A DNA stretch of 64,000 nucleotides from NCBI GenBank assembly GCA_946902985.2, contig OX336389.2:792546979-792610978 (forward strand), in the 5' to 3' direction. Shown piece after piece: positions 36,139 to 47,649 of the stretch. The notes below the pieces were generated by a model that was given only the letters and a program-made list of their open reading frames with translations, was not told the DNA's origin and made no database searches. Each line of letters opens with the position of its first letter. Position 1 is the first letter of the stretch. This DNA comes from Meconema thalassinum (lineage: Eukaryota; Arthropoda; Insecta; Orthoptera; Tettigoniidae). The position numbers were made by a program, and so were the translations under genes.

Positions 36139-37919
36139 CTAAATTATACTTTTAATCATGTTTTTTGTAGTGATGTCCGCACATTGGAGACATATGCGTG
36201 CTAAATGTTGGTCAGTAATCATTATTCCACATTTGTGGCACGCCAATTTCATTTTACTTTTAGCGCTGAAAAGGTATGATCCATATATGCCTATTGTTCG
36301 GTCTATCTTAACTGGAGGTCCCATCATTTGAGTTCATTAGTCAACGTATCCACTAATCTTCGAACCAAGTGAAGGAGGAAGATTGTTCAACGCAGCTCAG
36401 TTTTTCATGTGTTTGTGGACCGTTTGTTGTCACAGCTGTTTGAGAATAGCTCGTGTGACTATGTTATCAGCCTTCTGGGACTGAGATAGTGAGATAATTT
36501 ATGACAGCTATAGCATGGATAAAATACCGTGAGGAGTTATTCATTTGCCCGAAAATACATACATTTGGAGAACAGTTCGTTAACTACATCAACACGAGAT
36601 ATTATAGAAATATAAGATGTGTGCATTTCGAGTTTCTGTCAAACAAGAGTTTTTTCTTTTGTTGGCTGCGTAATGGTGCGCTATTGATTGAAGTACAGCT
36701 CATTCCCTTTCCTCGCGACACTTGATAAGAGTGCCATTTCATTATGGAATGCAAAATTACTTCAGCGTTGTGGATGATGACCAAGATGTACGTAGACCCT
36801 TTAAAAGAATCAACAGCAACAGCAAATGGAATACTTTGATCTGTCCTTATATTGTACAAACCTAGAAGCAATTTCCCTCTTATTTTGTCAGTGTACTGAT
36901 AATTGCCTCCGATACTTGGAGCAATTTCTTGAATTATCATCGAATAAGTGTGGAGATGTGGTGCATCCTCAGAGTTATCTGAGCTGGAGTATTGTGAAGC
37001 AGGTCACCAGCACACTAATGAACAAGTCAACAGAACAGTTCCCATTTAGCCAAAAAATATTTTACTACGGAATCTGAGCCTTGTTACTGCGATATAATTC
37101 AACTTTTTGCTCTCCATCCAGTTACAAGTACTTCTCTCATCCTGAGTTTAAATAATTGTTGAAACTATGTAGCATGTGCAATGAAGATAAAGTAAGGGAG
37201 CCCAATATGTTGGTACCATGTGGGTTTTTTATTTGTATCTTTCCACTTGGAAAGAATATCTATTAGCTCCAAATAGATATGCCCTTATCTTTTTTATCCA
37301 AACTTTTTATGATATTCAACTTAAGTAGTCCTTAGTGGTGAAGAACTCATAATACATGCATTAAATGATGGTATTAATTGTATAAATTGTTTTATAAGTA
37401 TGGGTCGTTAACGACTCGGCAGGCAGATACAATGAAATGAAGTCGACTTTTTCTATTTCTATTAATATTTTTCAGTTGATACATACGATAATTGCTCATT
37501 TGACTCTCTTCGCTAATTTTGTATTAAAAAATGTGATTGAGCCAACATTTGTTGATACAAATGCTCCATTATTACGTACCACATACGGTACCGTACATAA
37601 TAACAAGTTGTGACGGATGACGTTTTCTTCCATAAAAATCTATCTTTACAATTGATTGATTCTGTATCCAGGAAGTTAAGGAATTCAGCCTGAATCCTCT
37701 TAAGCCCTATGGAATTCCTAAAAAAACTTATCATGGAGCGCAATGCCGCACTTTACAGAGGCCTTTGTTGTCTTATTTTGACAAATAGCATACCGCCATC
37801 GTGGTTGCTTCATGGCAATGAGGTGTTATGCCTTTTCCTTTCGCACTGACGTAGGTATTATTCGAGGAGTAGGTTGGAGAAGATTCAGTCCTGGAAGCGA
37901 TCATGGTAAAACATATTTC
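36139..37919 (-). pseudogene. possible downstream part of a piggyBac-like transposase
   Basis: Several minus-strand pieces follow the recognisable piggyBac N-terminal part. The last (36139-36327) has CHKCG and CLQC, a Cys-pair arrangement compatible with the C-terminal zinc-binding domain of piggyBac transposases. A middle piece (36602-36940) could hold the degenerate catalytic region. I cannot align any catalytic Asp with confidence. The length to the N-terminal part (2.5 kb in all) would need insertions or introns. A weak call, made from position and the Cys pairs only. Confidence 0.3.
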
Positions 37920-38656
37920 ATTAGTAGTGACCTTGCAATTCTCTGCGTCGTATGAAGTCTGATACCAGTTGATTATGACAATCATCGCTTAACTCCCCAT
38001 ACATACGTCTCTTTGTTAGGAGCGCATAGCCCCTTAGAAGTAGAACACCAATAAAGCAATAAATATCTTCACTGGATAATGTGAAATCCATCATTGATCC
38101 AGCATATACAACACTGTTTTCAAACAAACTGCTCCATAATACCAGCATTTATGAATAGTTCAAATACGTCCACAGCATCACATTCTGTCGGTAGTGTATG
38201 AACTGTTCTCGGCAGAGGAGGAACCCATTCAGTAACAGGCACAATGAATGTCTAACTACGTGTCCACTCGGATGTCACTCTCACACGTTTTGGTCTCGTA
38301 AGAGAACGGTTTGAAGAAGAAGTACCTGATGTACTTGGTTCTAAGTCTAGCTGTTATCTGGATATTGCCTCTACAACACCAAGAGGTGGCAAATCAGGCT
38401 GGTTATCAATATCTTCACATCTATATATCAGAAGAAGGGCACTCGCACGTAACTGTTGTCGCCTCAACTTGTCTGGATTATTAAAGTCTTCATCTCCAGA
38501 GTCACCGTCTGTATCACTTCCTTCGTCATCAGGTGGCTCGATAAATACATCATCATCAGCCATAGTATCGAGTTGCTCGAGTGTTTCAAAAGTAGTCAGA
38601 CTTCGCGAAGTCCTGAAACAACACATGAAACCATGTAATATACAGCATAAACACAA
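37920..38656 (-). pseudogene. piggyBac-like transposase, N-terminal part, decayed
   Basis: The minus strand begins with an acidic N-terminal segment ADDDVFIEPPDDEGSDTD / SGDEDFNNPDKL (38354-38656). After a gap comes FTLSSEDIYCFIGVLLLRGY / KRRMYGELSDDCHNQLVSD (37921-38148). These match the acidic start and the first conserved domain (xxxELxxFxGILLLxGY, RRMYWExSxDxxNxLV) of piggyBac-derived transposases. The enzyme moves elements at TTAA sites. The parts are in different frames and end in two adjacent stops near 37920. A near-palindromic motif TGGGTCGCTAATGACTCGGC stands upstream at about 39199 and a relative at 37399. A TTAA next to ATTACCCTTTCCCC (minus strand, about 39260-39273) could be the outer end. 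Confidence 0.68.
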
Positions 38657-38934
38657 AAATGAACAATTATGCAGTTAATTAATTACATATTTATAGTTAT
38701 TTTCCAGAATATAATATGTTTTTGAAGTTCATTGCTCATGAAAATAATTGAAAAGTGGAAACTTTGAAAAGAAACGAAGTACTACGGTATTTGCCCAGAA
38801 ACATTTTACAATCAATAAGCGAATGGTTATGACTCAACAGAGAAAATTTTCTATATAGTGTAGATACCTAATAAGAATATACTATTAACCAAACCAATCA
38901 TTGGACTATATACAACATCATTCCTCTTGTGAAA
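38657..38934. other. no gene seen
   Basis: AT-rich upstream part of the piggyBac-like remnant. Confidence 0.45.
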
Positions 38935-39003
38935 GGGTCCGATAACCTGGATGCTATGCCCCTAAAAACAACAATTATCATCATCATCATCATCATCATC
39001 ATC
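38935..39003 (+). repeat. LINE-type tail with (ATC)n
   Basis: GGGTCCGATAACCTGGATGC, then TATGCCCC, AACAACAATT and a clean (ATC)n run to 39003. This is the same tail family as at 12005-12074. It lies inside the piggyBac-like remnant if that extends to 39273, which would make it a nested insertion. Confidence 0.6.
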
Positions 39004-40149
39004 CTTCATTTGTTTACGATATATACATATGTATATTCTGCGGAACGCGAATGAGAGCATGCATTTATAAATCAATAAACCACACACACATTGTTGTCGT
39101 GAATGGCACCAAGACATTGAGGCACTAACAACAATGCGTATGGTAATACTGTGGAGCATTATTGCATTAATTCGGACATTGTACGAAACAGGAGTGGGGG
39201 ATATACGCCTGTGGGTCGCTAATGACTCGGCGGGCATATATGGGTTTGTAAGAAGGGGAAAGGGTAATTTAAGCCATCAGCGTATCAGCACCGCGTTCGT
39301 GATTCCCGTATAAAGTGGGATAAATTAAAATAGAACAAAACAAGGTAATGTGTGTATATATTTTATTGTTTCATTCTTTCAATGTAACTATTTTCTGATA
39401 ATGGAATATATTCGTCCAAGTGGGATTTGTAAAGATTTTGTGCACGTCTGTGGAAATATTGTTCCTACCAGTTCTTGAAAACACCCACAGTTCACAAGGT
39501 TTGCGGGATTTTCTCAAAGGAAGAGATTCATCCAGGGTTCCGTGCTGGACCATTACCGCGTAAGAAGGTCAAGGCCGTTCATTCCCACACCGAACTGTGA
39601 CCAGAACATTGAGGTGTCGGAGAGACCGTACAAGGCGATGACAGACAGGACCCGAAGAACATTATTCACACAGTCACAAGGAAAGTGTGCAGTTCTCGAA
39701 AAAAAAAAAAAAAAAAAAGAGAAAGAAGGTTGATCTTTCGCAGGTTTATTCTAGGCCTATTTGGGCAAAAATTCCACACCCTTTCGTATTCATTTGAAAT
39801 CAATTTAATTGTTAAGATTTTATCGTTGAAATTTGCACACGCCCTAACTAACGTGACAGCGTAACGGTCATATCGCTGGCGCCGTAATTTCTGGTTTACA
39901 GTAGGTCCAGTGGTCGGTTCTAATTCTAATTCTTACACAATATAATGTATTAATATGCTGCTGCATGGTGCATGTTTGTCTTTAGACAATGGCTATACCA
40001 AAGTGTGATATTTTTTCATCTTATTAATCTCTATATCAAGTAAGGTTGTTACAGTATGACACTCTGACTCAACTAACAATAACAATTAATACTCTTTTCT
40101 ACTAGTGTCATACATGTCTACACTCGAAATATAGACAAACAAAACCAAA
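39004..40149. other. no gene recognised; contains an A20 run
   Basis: Contains the near-palindrome at 39199-39228 and a run of about 20 A's (39699-39718) preceded by about 160 bases of GC-richer DNA. The latter could be a short poly-A-tailed retroposed sequence of unknown source. Confidence 0.45.
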
Positions 40150-40990
40150 TCTCAGCTTTAGTTGGAATTTTTGCTACAATCAAGTGTTACGTAACAACAC
40201 AGACACTTCGTGTAATATATTTCGCAATGATTCAGTCTCCGCTCTCATACCTATGTTTCATCTGGGGAAGGGCTTCACGAACTAATTTGAATAATCTTGA
40301 GATTCTACAAAACAGGGCTCTGAGGTCAATGTATGGATTTCATTGTTTGTACCCTCGCTGTAGAATGTACACTGAAACCAGTATATTGCCTCTGAAACTG
40401 CCTGTATCTTTCAATTCCACATGAATTATTTATAAAATATTGCATAGTCTCATGATCACTAACATTACATTCACATGTACTGTACAAGTCAAAATAAGTT
40501 ACATGCAGTCAGCAATATAACGACTAAATTTGGAGTCAATGCACTGCAGCACTCGCTCATCTCTGTATACAACCATGTACCACTTGATTTAGCAAGAATC
40601 TCTAAAATTGTGAAAAGTTGAAAAGTTACTATTTGCTGACTCTAAATGTATAATAATTTAATTTTATAATTCCACATTTTCCAAAGATTTTTTAAGTCTG
40701 TCAGTACTAATTCTATTATATCTTCAAAGCATCAGAATGCCCGTTTGCTTATACTCTCATTTTTTTCTAATTATATTGTAACACATTTTCCTTGTTCGTG
40801 TATTGTGAAACTATAATGTGTCAAAAGCATCGCTTGGAATACACTTCAATTGCATATTTGTATACTGTAGTCTAAATATATTATAATTTACCTGATGTAT
40901 AGTTAGTCCGTCATCTGTGTTATAAACTATGTATTGTTCCCCACGACAGAGTTCTGCTCTCGGGAATCCTTTTATCGACAAATAAAAATA
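40150..40990 (+). pseudogene. LINE ORF2 C-terminal fragment and 3' end
   Basis: In one plus frame GIFATIKCYVTTQTLRVIYF, IQSPLSYLCFIWGRAS and NLNNLEILQNRALRSMYGF / LYPRCRMYTETSILPLK read like the thumb region that follows the RT of jockey/CR1/Crack-type LINEs (HxxLxYxxxxWG, LQxRAxR). Beyond 40423 the frame shifts, with LESMHCSTRSSLYTTMYHL-like text still resembling the C-terminal end. The tail at about 40965-40990 (CGACAAATAAAAATAAG) looks like the AATAAA-type end of such elements. There is no active site here; this is a 5'-truncated copy. It may be of the same broad type as the element at 60.9-64 kb, but the two do not overlap, so I cannot say. Confidence 0.72.
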
Positions 40991-41702
40991 AGAATATAAG
41001 ATCTAACATCTACAAGAACATGTTAAATCAGGCCTATAATTAAAATAGTAATAACTTTGCTGAGAGTTAGAATTGAATCACTGACTTGGAAGTGGATAAA
41101 CAAACGCCTTATACGTTATACTACTTGACCATTGCAGTTATCAATCGTGTATTTGATGGCGTACACGTGATGTGAGAAAATTTAAAGAATGAAAACACCA
41201 CAATTATAATCCATTGTACAAAGGGTTCAGATGGGTTTTGTTCCTTTTTACACATTGGTCTTGCGTAAGATCGAAGAAATCTACAAAATAACATCTAGGA
41301 TCGTGAATGAATTTTCCCATGAACAACACTACTAAAATAATTGTTATTGTGATTGATATTTCACGTGTTTTACGTAATAAATAGTCATATACAATCCTGC
41401 AAATAATGATTGATTATGGTCGTCTTAATTATATTTACCAATATTTATGCCGCAGGTAGCACTACTTGCTGATTGTGAGACTATAATTCCAGTTCACTCC
41501 GCCGGTGAGTCACCCGTTCTTTTGCCAAGAGATAGTAGAACCAGCCCTATGTGGCATGTCATTTACAAATAGATTACATACGAAGTATACGTGAGGTTAT
41601 ACATTACTAGCTGATGAATCTCCTACATTCCTAATGTTGTGTAACTAAAGAAAATCTTGATGGTACCTGCCATCTCCCTATAGTTGAAATAGTTTTCAAA
41701 AG
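40991..41702. other. no gene recognised
   Basis: Mostly AT-rich. A decayed tRNA-like head may lie at 41085-41160 on the minus strand (GTCAAGTAGTATAACG and GTGATTCAATTC) but is too degraded to call. Confidence 0.4.
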
Positions 41703-41898
41703 TTTGTGATCTGTGCCATACGTTGCAGGATCGAATCCTGGCACACACAGTTGACATTTGAGGGTGCCCAAATGTGAGGGAGCCATGTCAGTAAACTGTC
41801 ACGTTAAAGATTCTCTTCGGAGCAAATTTCCGACACCCAGCGTCTCTATAAGCCTCAGTAGTTAAAAGGGACGTAAAATCAATAACATTATTATCAAA
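41703..41898 (+). mobile_element. tRNA-derived SINE, family B
   Basis: The B box GGATCGAATCCTGG is followed by the family body GTTGACATTTGAGGGTG, GAGGGAGCCATGTCAGTAAA, ACGTTAAAGATTCTCTTCGG, CCGACACCCAGC and AGTTAAAAGGGACGTAAAAT. The tail is AATAACATTATTAT. It matches, in the opposite orientation, copies at 42.42, 51.35 and 58.81 kb. The A box region is degraded. Confidence 0.75.
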
Positions 41899-42296
41899 AG
41901 TTTGTGAGGCGCATGTAGCCGTCCTCTCACACTTCTATAAACTAATTTACTAAGTCATGTTAAATGCTTAACAGAAAATCTGGGAAAAGCACTTGAATGT
42001 GCCTGCTCTTGTTTAAGACATAATTTATCATATTGTACACTTCGTTCAGAAGTAGCTGCACATTGTTTTTCTTTCTAAAAGCGTAAATTCGCTCCTAAGA
42101 AATAACGAATTTCTTAGAACATTTCAATGTCGATTATCTAAGCATTTTTCCATTATTTTGTGTAAGATTGACATAATGCATAATTTAGGTCTATAGTTAC
42201 CAATGTCTACGAGATTACCATTCTTAGACATAAATTTAGTTTTTGAGTGATTTTATTAGTTTAGTATTATGCCAGATTTCAATCCCATGATAAGTT
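41899..42296. other. no gene recognised
   Basis: AT-rich with no supported feature. Confidence 0.5.
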
Positions 42297-42298
42297 GT

Positions 42299-42353
<55 letters not shown>

Positions 42354-42354
42354 G
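42297..42354. repeat. (AAT)n microsatellite
   Basis: About 19 uninterrupted AAT units. It lies on the 3' side of the family B SINE at 42.42 kb (minus strand), so it probably grew from the ATT-rich SINE tail. A shorter array sits in the same place beside the 51.35-kb copy. Confidence 0.95.
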
Positions 42355-42422
42355 TTTTAATGATTGTAATTCGAATAATAATGATAATAATACGGACTCT
42401 TTCTCCATTTTTCGACTTTTAT

Positions 42423-42598
42423 AGATTTCTGGGTGCCAGAATTTCACCTAAAAGGGGATATTTTACGTGCCAGTAGGTCTACCGACACGGATCCATCGCA
42501 TATAAGCACCCTCAAATGTCAACAGACTGGGTCTAGAATCGATTCTGCAACCTTGGGAATAGCAGGCAAGAACGTCACCGCTGCACCACTGTTATTTG
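42423..42598 (-). mobile_element. tRNA-derived SINE, family B
   Basis: An inverted copy of the 41.70-kb SINE. On the minus strand, GGTTGCAGAATCGATTCTAG (B box), the GTTGACATTTGAGGGTGCTT body, CGTGTCGGTAGACCTACTGG and CTGGCACCC. It abuts the outer end of the Penelope-like element. Confidence 0.75.
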
Positions 42599-42817
42599 AT
42601 AACACTAAAAACAAAAGTTTGGTGCTTTTCAGTCCGTCAACACGAATGTACCCAAAAATGAGCTGGGCTATGCGCTAATCCTGAAATAAATTACATGAGA
42701 ATAATAAATACACTAGGATGACCAGTTACAATCGTCAAGCGATCATCATCAGATCCATTACACTTAGGCTATAACATCTATGTTTGAGAATACAGGTGAA
42801 ACATATTTACAATATTT
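42599..42817 (-). repeat. Penelope-like element outer 3' end
   Basis: This stretch is repeated in inverted orientation at 48727-48960 (shared on the minus strand: CACCTGTATTCTCAAACAT, AGATGTTATAGCCTAAGTGT, GATGATCGCTTGACGAT, CATCCTAGTGTATTTATTA, ACTGAAAA.CACCAAAC). It carries a hammerhead motif and lies between a SINE and the left terminal copy of the Penelope-like element, reading away from it on the minus strand. Confidence 0.65.
42716..42756 (-). ncRNA. hammerhead ribozyme-like motif, core damaged
   Basis: On the minus strand, GGAT precedes the core CTGATGA (42752-42746). A stem II GATCG/CGATT with loop CTTGA follows, then GTAA where GAAA is required, a minimal stem III AC-TG-GT, the cleavage base C and ATCC. 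GGAT and ATCC pair fully (stem I, four pairs). One extra base lies between CTGATGA and stem II. The A-to-T change in GAAA should abolish activity. The sister copy at 48.78 kb has the core but a mismatch in stem I. Short-stem-III hammerheads are established features of Penelope-like elements. Confidence 0.7.
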
Positions 42818-43205
42818 ACAATTATTTAGTTGCAGTATTGGAAATGCAACTGTCGGTGTATGCTAAATGTGGTACATCTAATGTTAGGTGAAATGTACAG
42901 GCTGATACTTATCCGGTTGTCTTCCTGGCTGGGACTTCGAGCAGTTTCGTGTTCACTCTAACACCAGTTGTGGTCGACTGAACCCGGATGTTAACTGGAC
43001 GAAACTGGGATTTCCTTTCTCCCCCCTTTGTTCCTATGTTCTGTCTGAGGTCAGTGCAATGTTTATTTGTGTGACAATGCCAAATCTAGATAAGAATGTA
43101 TGTTATTGAATACAGGAAGATCTACAACTGTTCAAGACCGTGGGACTGTATTCGCTACGCGTGGACTAAAAAGCCATTTGAACTAAGCGCTGCCCGGTCT
43201 ATTGA
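42818..43205 (+). repeat. Penelope-like element, left inverted terminal copy
   Basis: Aligns by eye with the reverse complement of 44733-45197. Shared blocks include GCTGATACTTATCCGGTTG, GACTTCGAGCAGTTTCGTGT, CCTTTCTCCCCCCTTTGTTC, CTATGTTCTGTCTGAGGTCA, AACATTGCACTGACC (as its complement) and GGACTAAAAAGCCATTTGAA. The match reaches a few bases into the coding start (GCGCTGCCCG), so the repeat is a partial second copy of the element placed head to head. Penelope-like elements often show such partial or inverted terminal copies. Confidence 0.85.
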
Positions 43206-43311
43206 AGACGTCCCGGCACCTTTAATACTGCCGCTCATACCGGCCTAGGTTGATTGCAGAAAAAAGTACAGAGTACACCTGATTCAGATAACATTTACCT
43301 ATTAACCACCG
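43206..43311. other. junction between left terminal copy and the endonuclease end
   Basis: A short spacer including a run of about ten C's (43317 and just before). No feature of its own. Confidence 0.5.
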
Positions 43312-44760
43312 CTATCCCCCCCCCTTTTTATCTAGCTTGGCTGTATCGCTAAGTTGTGTCTTGTTTCCGACAGAGTGTGTTTTTAGTAGGGGGAAAAGAG
43401 GTGAACTCTCCATAAAATTGTGTTCATTTAGATTGTTGGGATTATTTCGTTTGGCTAGGTGAATCTCGATCGCTTCCTTTATGTCGAGAGCTCTGCCTTT
43501 CGATTCGTGATAAATTATTTTTAGTTCAGTCTCTATTTTAGTAAAGCTGTGCCGCGTGTCACACATATGTTCGCATACGGCTGAATGTGTTCCGTATCTT
43601 ATCGCATTCCTATGTTCATTATAACGCGTGTCAACTCGTCTTCCACTCTGTCCAATGTAATTAGCTTGACAACCAGTGTCTTGGCATGTACTAGAATGTA
43701 CCCCTGTCTTTGAATACGGGTCTTGTTTATTTAGATTACTATTTTGCAGGTGCCTACCGGTTGTATTTTTCGTTGTGAATGCTATTTTATGCCTTGCATT
43801 TTGAAAAGATTAGTGATTTTATGTGTGTTCGTATTCACATAGTTGAAGCGCGCAAAATTTTTCTCATTACTGTCCGGTTTGGGAATCGTTTTATCTTTAT
43901 TTTTATATTTGGCTGTAATTTGGTCTATTTTGCTTGGCGAGAAATTGTTTTCCTTTGCTATTTGCTTAATGGTTATTTCCTTATTATAGTTTTCTTTTGA
44001 CATGGGTATGTTTAAAGCCCTGTGCACCATTGAGTTGAACCCCGCTAATTTGTGCGTACTGGGGTGATTAGACTGATTATCGATTGTATGCGAGGTTTGT
44101 GTGGCTATCCGGAATATCGAATATGAAAGTTCGTTATCTTTACGTTCATTGGTTATGTCGAGATAATTTATTTTTCAGTCTGTTTCGGATTCCTTAGTGA
44201 ATTTGATTGAGTGGTGTAGGCTATTAATGGATTGGAGAATTGTCTCTTCGCTTGTTAGTTCAGTATCGCAGATGAAAATTACATCATCTACGTATCTTTT
44301 CCATATAACTATTCCCTTTGGTGAAGTCTTTCCTAAGAACTCATTTTCTAGTGCATTAATGAAGATGTCAGCGATTAGTCCGCTTAGTGGTAATCCCATC
44401 GCTAGGCCTTCTGTTTGTGTGTACATTTTATTGTCAAATTGAAACACGTTTTGGCTGAGAACGACCCTCAGCAATCTCACAATCTCTTTAGTTTCTTCTG
44501 CCGAATTGTTTTTTTTCGATAGTGTTCATTGCATCAATAATAGGAATATTGGTGTACATGTTAGTTACATCGAAAGATACAAGCCTCAAGCTAGGTTTCA
44601 TTTGTGGGGTGTTCAATGCTGTTACTAATTCCGTTGTTTTCTTTAGAGAGTTGTTTTTGTCGTTGGAACGGCGGTGTTTTAAGATTTTTAGTAACTCTTT
44701 GCTGATTTTGAAATTAGGAGCATTCCTACAATAGTTCGGGCAGCGCATAGTTCAAATGGC
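43312..44760 (-). pseudogene. Penelope-like element reverse transcriptase / GIY-YIG endonuclease
   Basis: The minus strand encodes the central and C-terminal part of a Penelope-like polyprotein. Near the start are FDVTNMYTNIPI (RT motif with a catalytic Asp, about 44571-44538), GLAMGLPLSGLIADIFINAL (about 44425-44370) and the YVDD box (44280-44294). A connector (NIPMSKENYNKEI, about 44000) leads to a GIY-YIG endonuclease in another frame: CQANYIGQSGRRVDTRYNEH (about 43665-43605) and a C-terminal part ending at 43312. The RT copies the RNA, and the GIY-YIG nuclease makes the nick. This pairing is diagnostic of Penelope-like elements. The copy is broken: the RT N-terminal part is missing, a frameshift lies in an A-run near 44510-44520, a stop at about 44175, and another frameshift before the endonuclease. 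It is enclosed by inverted copies of its own end. Confidence 0.9.
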
Positions 44761-45197
44761 TTTTTAGTCCACGCGTTGCGAAGACAGCTCCACGGTCTTT
44801 AATATTTGTAGATCTTCCTGTATTCAATAACATACATTATTATCTGGATTTGGCATCGTCACACAAATAAACATTGCACTGACCTCAGACAGAACATAGG
44901 AACAAAGGGGGGAGAAAGGAAAAAACAGTTTCGTCCAGTTAACACCCGGGTTCGGTCGACCACAGCTGGTATTAGAGTGAACACGAAACTGCTCGAAGTC
45001 CCAGTCAGGAAGTCAACCGGATAAGTATCAGCCTGTATTATTACAGTATAACCGTAGTTGATTTTTTACAACCATATAATCACCCCAAACAAACTCCGGA
45101 TTTCTATCACCATTTTAGCACTTCACGTAACATTAGATATACTACATTTAGCATACACCGTCAGTTGCATTATCTATACTGCAACTAAATAATTGTA
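44733..45197 (-). repeat. Penelope-like element, right inverted terminal copy
   Basis: Reverse complement of 42818-43205 with many short identical blocks, but with about 95 extra bases at 45045-45140 absent on the left. It joins directly to the start of the truncated coding part, so it corresponds to the leader of the element. Confidence 0.85.
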
Positions 45198-47649
45198 CAT
45201 ATTGAGCCCAAATTCACATCTGCTATGTGACCTCCATGGCTCATGAGGAATATAACATCTCTGGACGAAGCGAGGACTTCCAAGGAGGAAGCATGAGTAG
45301 CGCCCATTTGATTTATTATGAGTTGCCGCGCCGCCAATGTATTTAATATTTTGTTTTCTACGAGACTGTATTGTTAACCAGCGTTTGTACATATTTCGAT
45401 GCACTGGAAGAATATTTAATTTATGCTGAAAAGGAAACATAAAGATGAAACCCCGCAGAGAATGCTATGAACATTTTACAGTCGCAATTTTGACTGACAG
45501 CTAGATAGCGCATCCGGCATCTAGCTGACCACCACTCTTACTGCAGGCATGGTCCTGTTGTGACGTATAATTTTTGTCATCGTCCGAATCGACGAACATC
45601 TTACGTAAAAGATTTAATCCAGTGAACAGTGATATGCATAAGCACGCAGCATAGCTGCTAGATCAGTTTGAAACCAATAGTGAAAGCAAATTCCTCATAT
45701 TTGGGAATCTATCAATTTTTCATTCTCGCCGGTATCGAACACGCCATCCAGCACGTGTTTTGCCGAGCGCACATAAAGTATTACAGTACTACCGGAAAAC
45801 GTATAGTGAATAACGCTAAGAAAAGGTTTACGTGTGATTAAATGCACCAGTTTTGAGTGAACCTAGTGGCAAAAGCCACTAAACTAGAATCTGTGAGCGG
45901 ATGATAACCCATGGCCATTTATTGCTCCTACCCGCTTTTCAAGTATAGATTCAGTGAGAATTGCAACTAATAATCCAGCACGATTATAGTCAGTGAAAAC
46001 CATTCAATTACTGCATTACTGTGGAATTTATCCCGCACATTCAACACGCTAAAGAAATGATTACTATTCCTATCATGATGGAGTTTGGAATGGCGTAAAA
46101 ACCTCATGATGGAGGGGTATAGTGATGGCTGAAAACTACCAGGAAGGAAGGACTGTGTTCCTTGGCACATTACTACCATGCCACTTTGCAACCGAGACCA
46201 GGCAAGCAAATTTACGATAGAAGCGTGAAGGAAACACGTGAGTCCGACAGGCAGTCGAAAACCTTTTTTATGTACGATCTTCTTAAGGGGATTAGTTGTA
46301 ATAAGACCTTACGCTGCACATTCATAGGTAGGGCCTTCATTAATGTGTTTTCCTAGTGGTTAGGTAACCACCACATTATTCGTATCATTTGCCAGAGCTT
46401 GGGTTAAACGCTCTTGCCCTCATTATTGTAAATACACATTTTTATAGTTCAACTAGGCATCTAACCAACACTCTTTTATGTGTAGGTAATTTTTCGTTAT
46501 ATAATCATGTCTGAACTGCATTCCACTGAAATGGTAAAACCGGTTTCCCAAGCCAATGTCACATTCTTTTATTGACCTTGTAGACGCGATCACAGCGCAC
46601 TCCTTGCCAGTGATATTATTTAAAAGGCGGTGAGTGATATGAACGCTAGCCAGCGCCGCATAAAACCTGTTTTACGCCACATGAAGACCCGGGAGTGTTA
46701 CTTTATTCATTTCGACGTTCAGACGACTATGATGCAAGCTGTAATCTGTATTTTATAAGATGAGCCAAGCAGGCTACCTTGGGTTCGAAATAAGGGGTCA
46801 TTTTTGGACTGTAATTGAAAGGTCCTGGTTTATTAATACAAGTTTTCCAGACCGTAGAAGTCTGACATAAGAGCACCTGTTGCACACTCCCATTTGTTTA
46901 GAACAATGTTCAGAATCCACGACTGTTAGCACAGCAGATTAAAAATACTGTCCACAAGCTGGAACTGTATAAAGTTAGTGAAACCATTGCTATGTTTTGA
47001 TTGTACTATAGAGGTAGGATATGATTACCCTTAGTAGTCCAGTAAAAGTTTTGGTACTAATTGAGCTGATAACGTGTACGAGTTTTGTCTCGTTAATCTA
47101 GCTGATGACCGACGGGTCAGTGTTATTGTTAAGCACAAGGAGCTAAATGAAGTTTGGAATGGACTTTTCATCCAATGAGGAGTATAATATTGGATTTTTC
47201 CTACACCAATTTTTACACTTCTCGAGGTTAACATGGTCACTAAATAAATACAAAGAAACTGATAGGACTAAAAAAATCTGCTAAACAAGAAAAGTAATAA
47301 TCAATTATCAGGATTTTCTGTCTAAACATGAACGTAAATAACGTGTTAGAAAACCTTCTAAAACGTAAATATACCAATAAACATAAATAAACATTGATGA
47401 CCAGTGCTTAGATTTGATTCTTCGACACATCTAAATACAAATATAGCTGTTCCCTATTGTGAGACGACAATCAGTTAGTCACGTGTTTAAACACGGTGGC
47501 CAACGTGATAATGCAACGTTAGACATGTTTTACTCATGCAGTTGCCGACCTAATTTTTCTCTCCCATACATTCATGACCCACTTTCACAAACAGTGAAGT
47601 GCATGTAAGCTGGAACAGTGGTGCCCTTTGCACAGTATTAAAAGGGTTA
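45198..47649. other. no gene recognised
   Basis: About 2.4 kb. The first 240 bases (to 45440) may still belong to the Penelope-like leader: they hold an open minus frame of 88 codons without a motif. The rest shows nothing I can support. Confidence 0.45.

Noticed and set aside
47100..47130. Possible fourth hammerhead (CTGATGACCGACGGGTC)
   Set aside because: The CTGATGA core and a short stem are there, but AGTG stands where GAAA should be and no stem I pairs.
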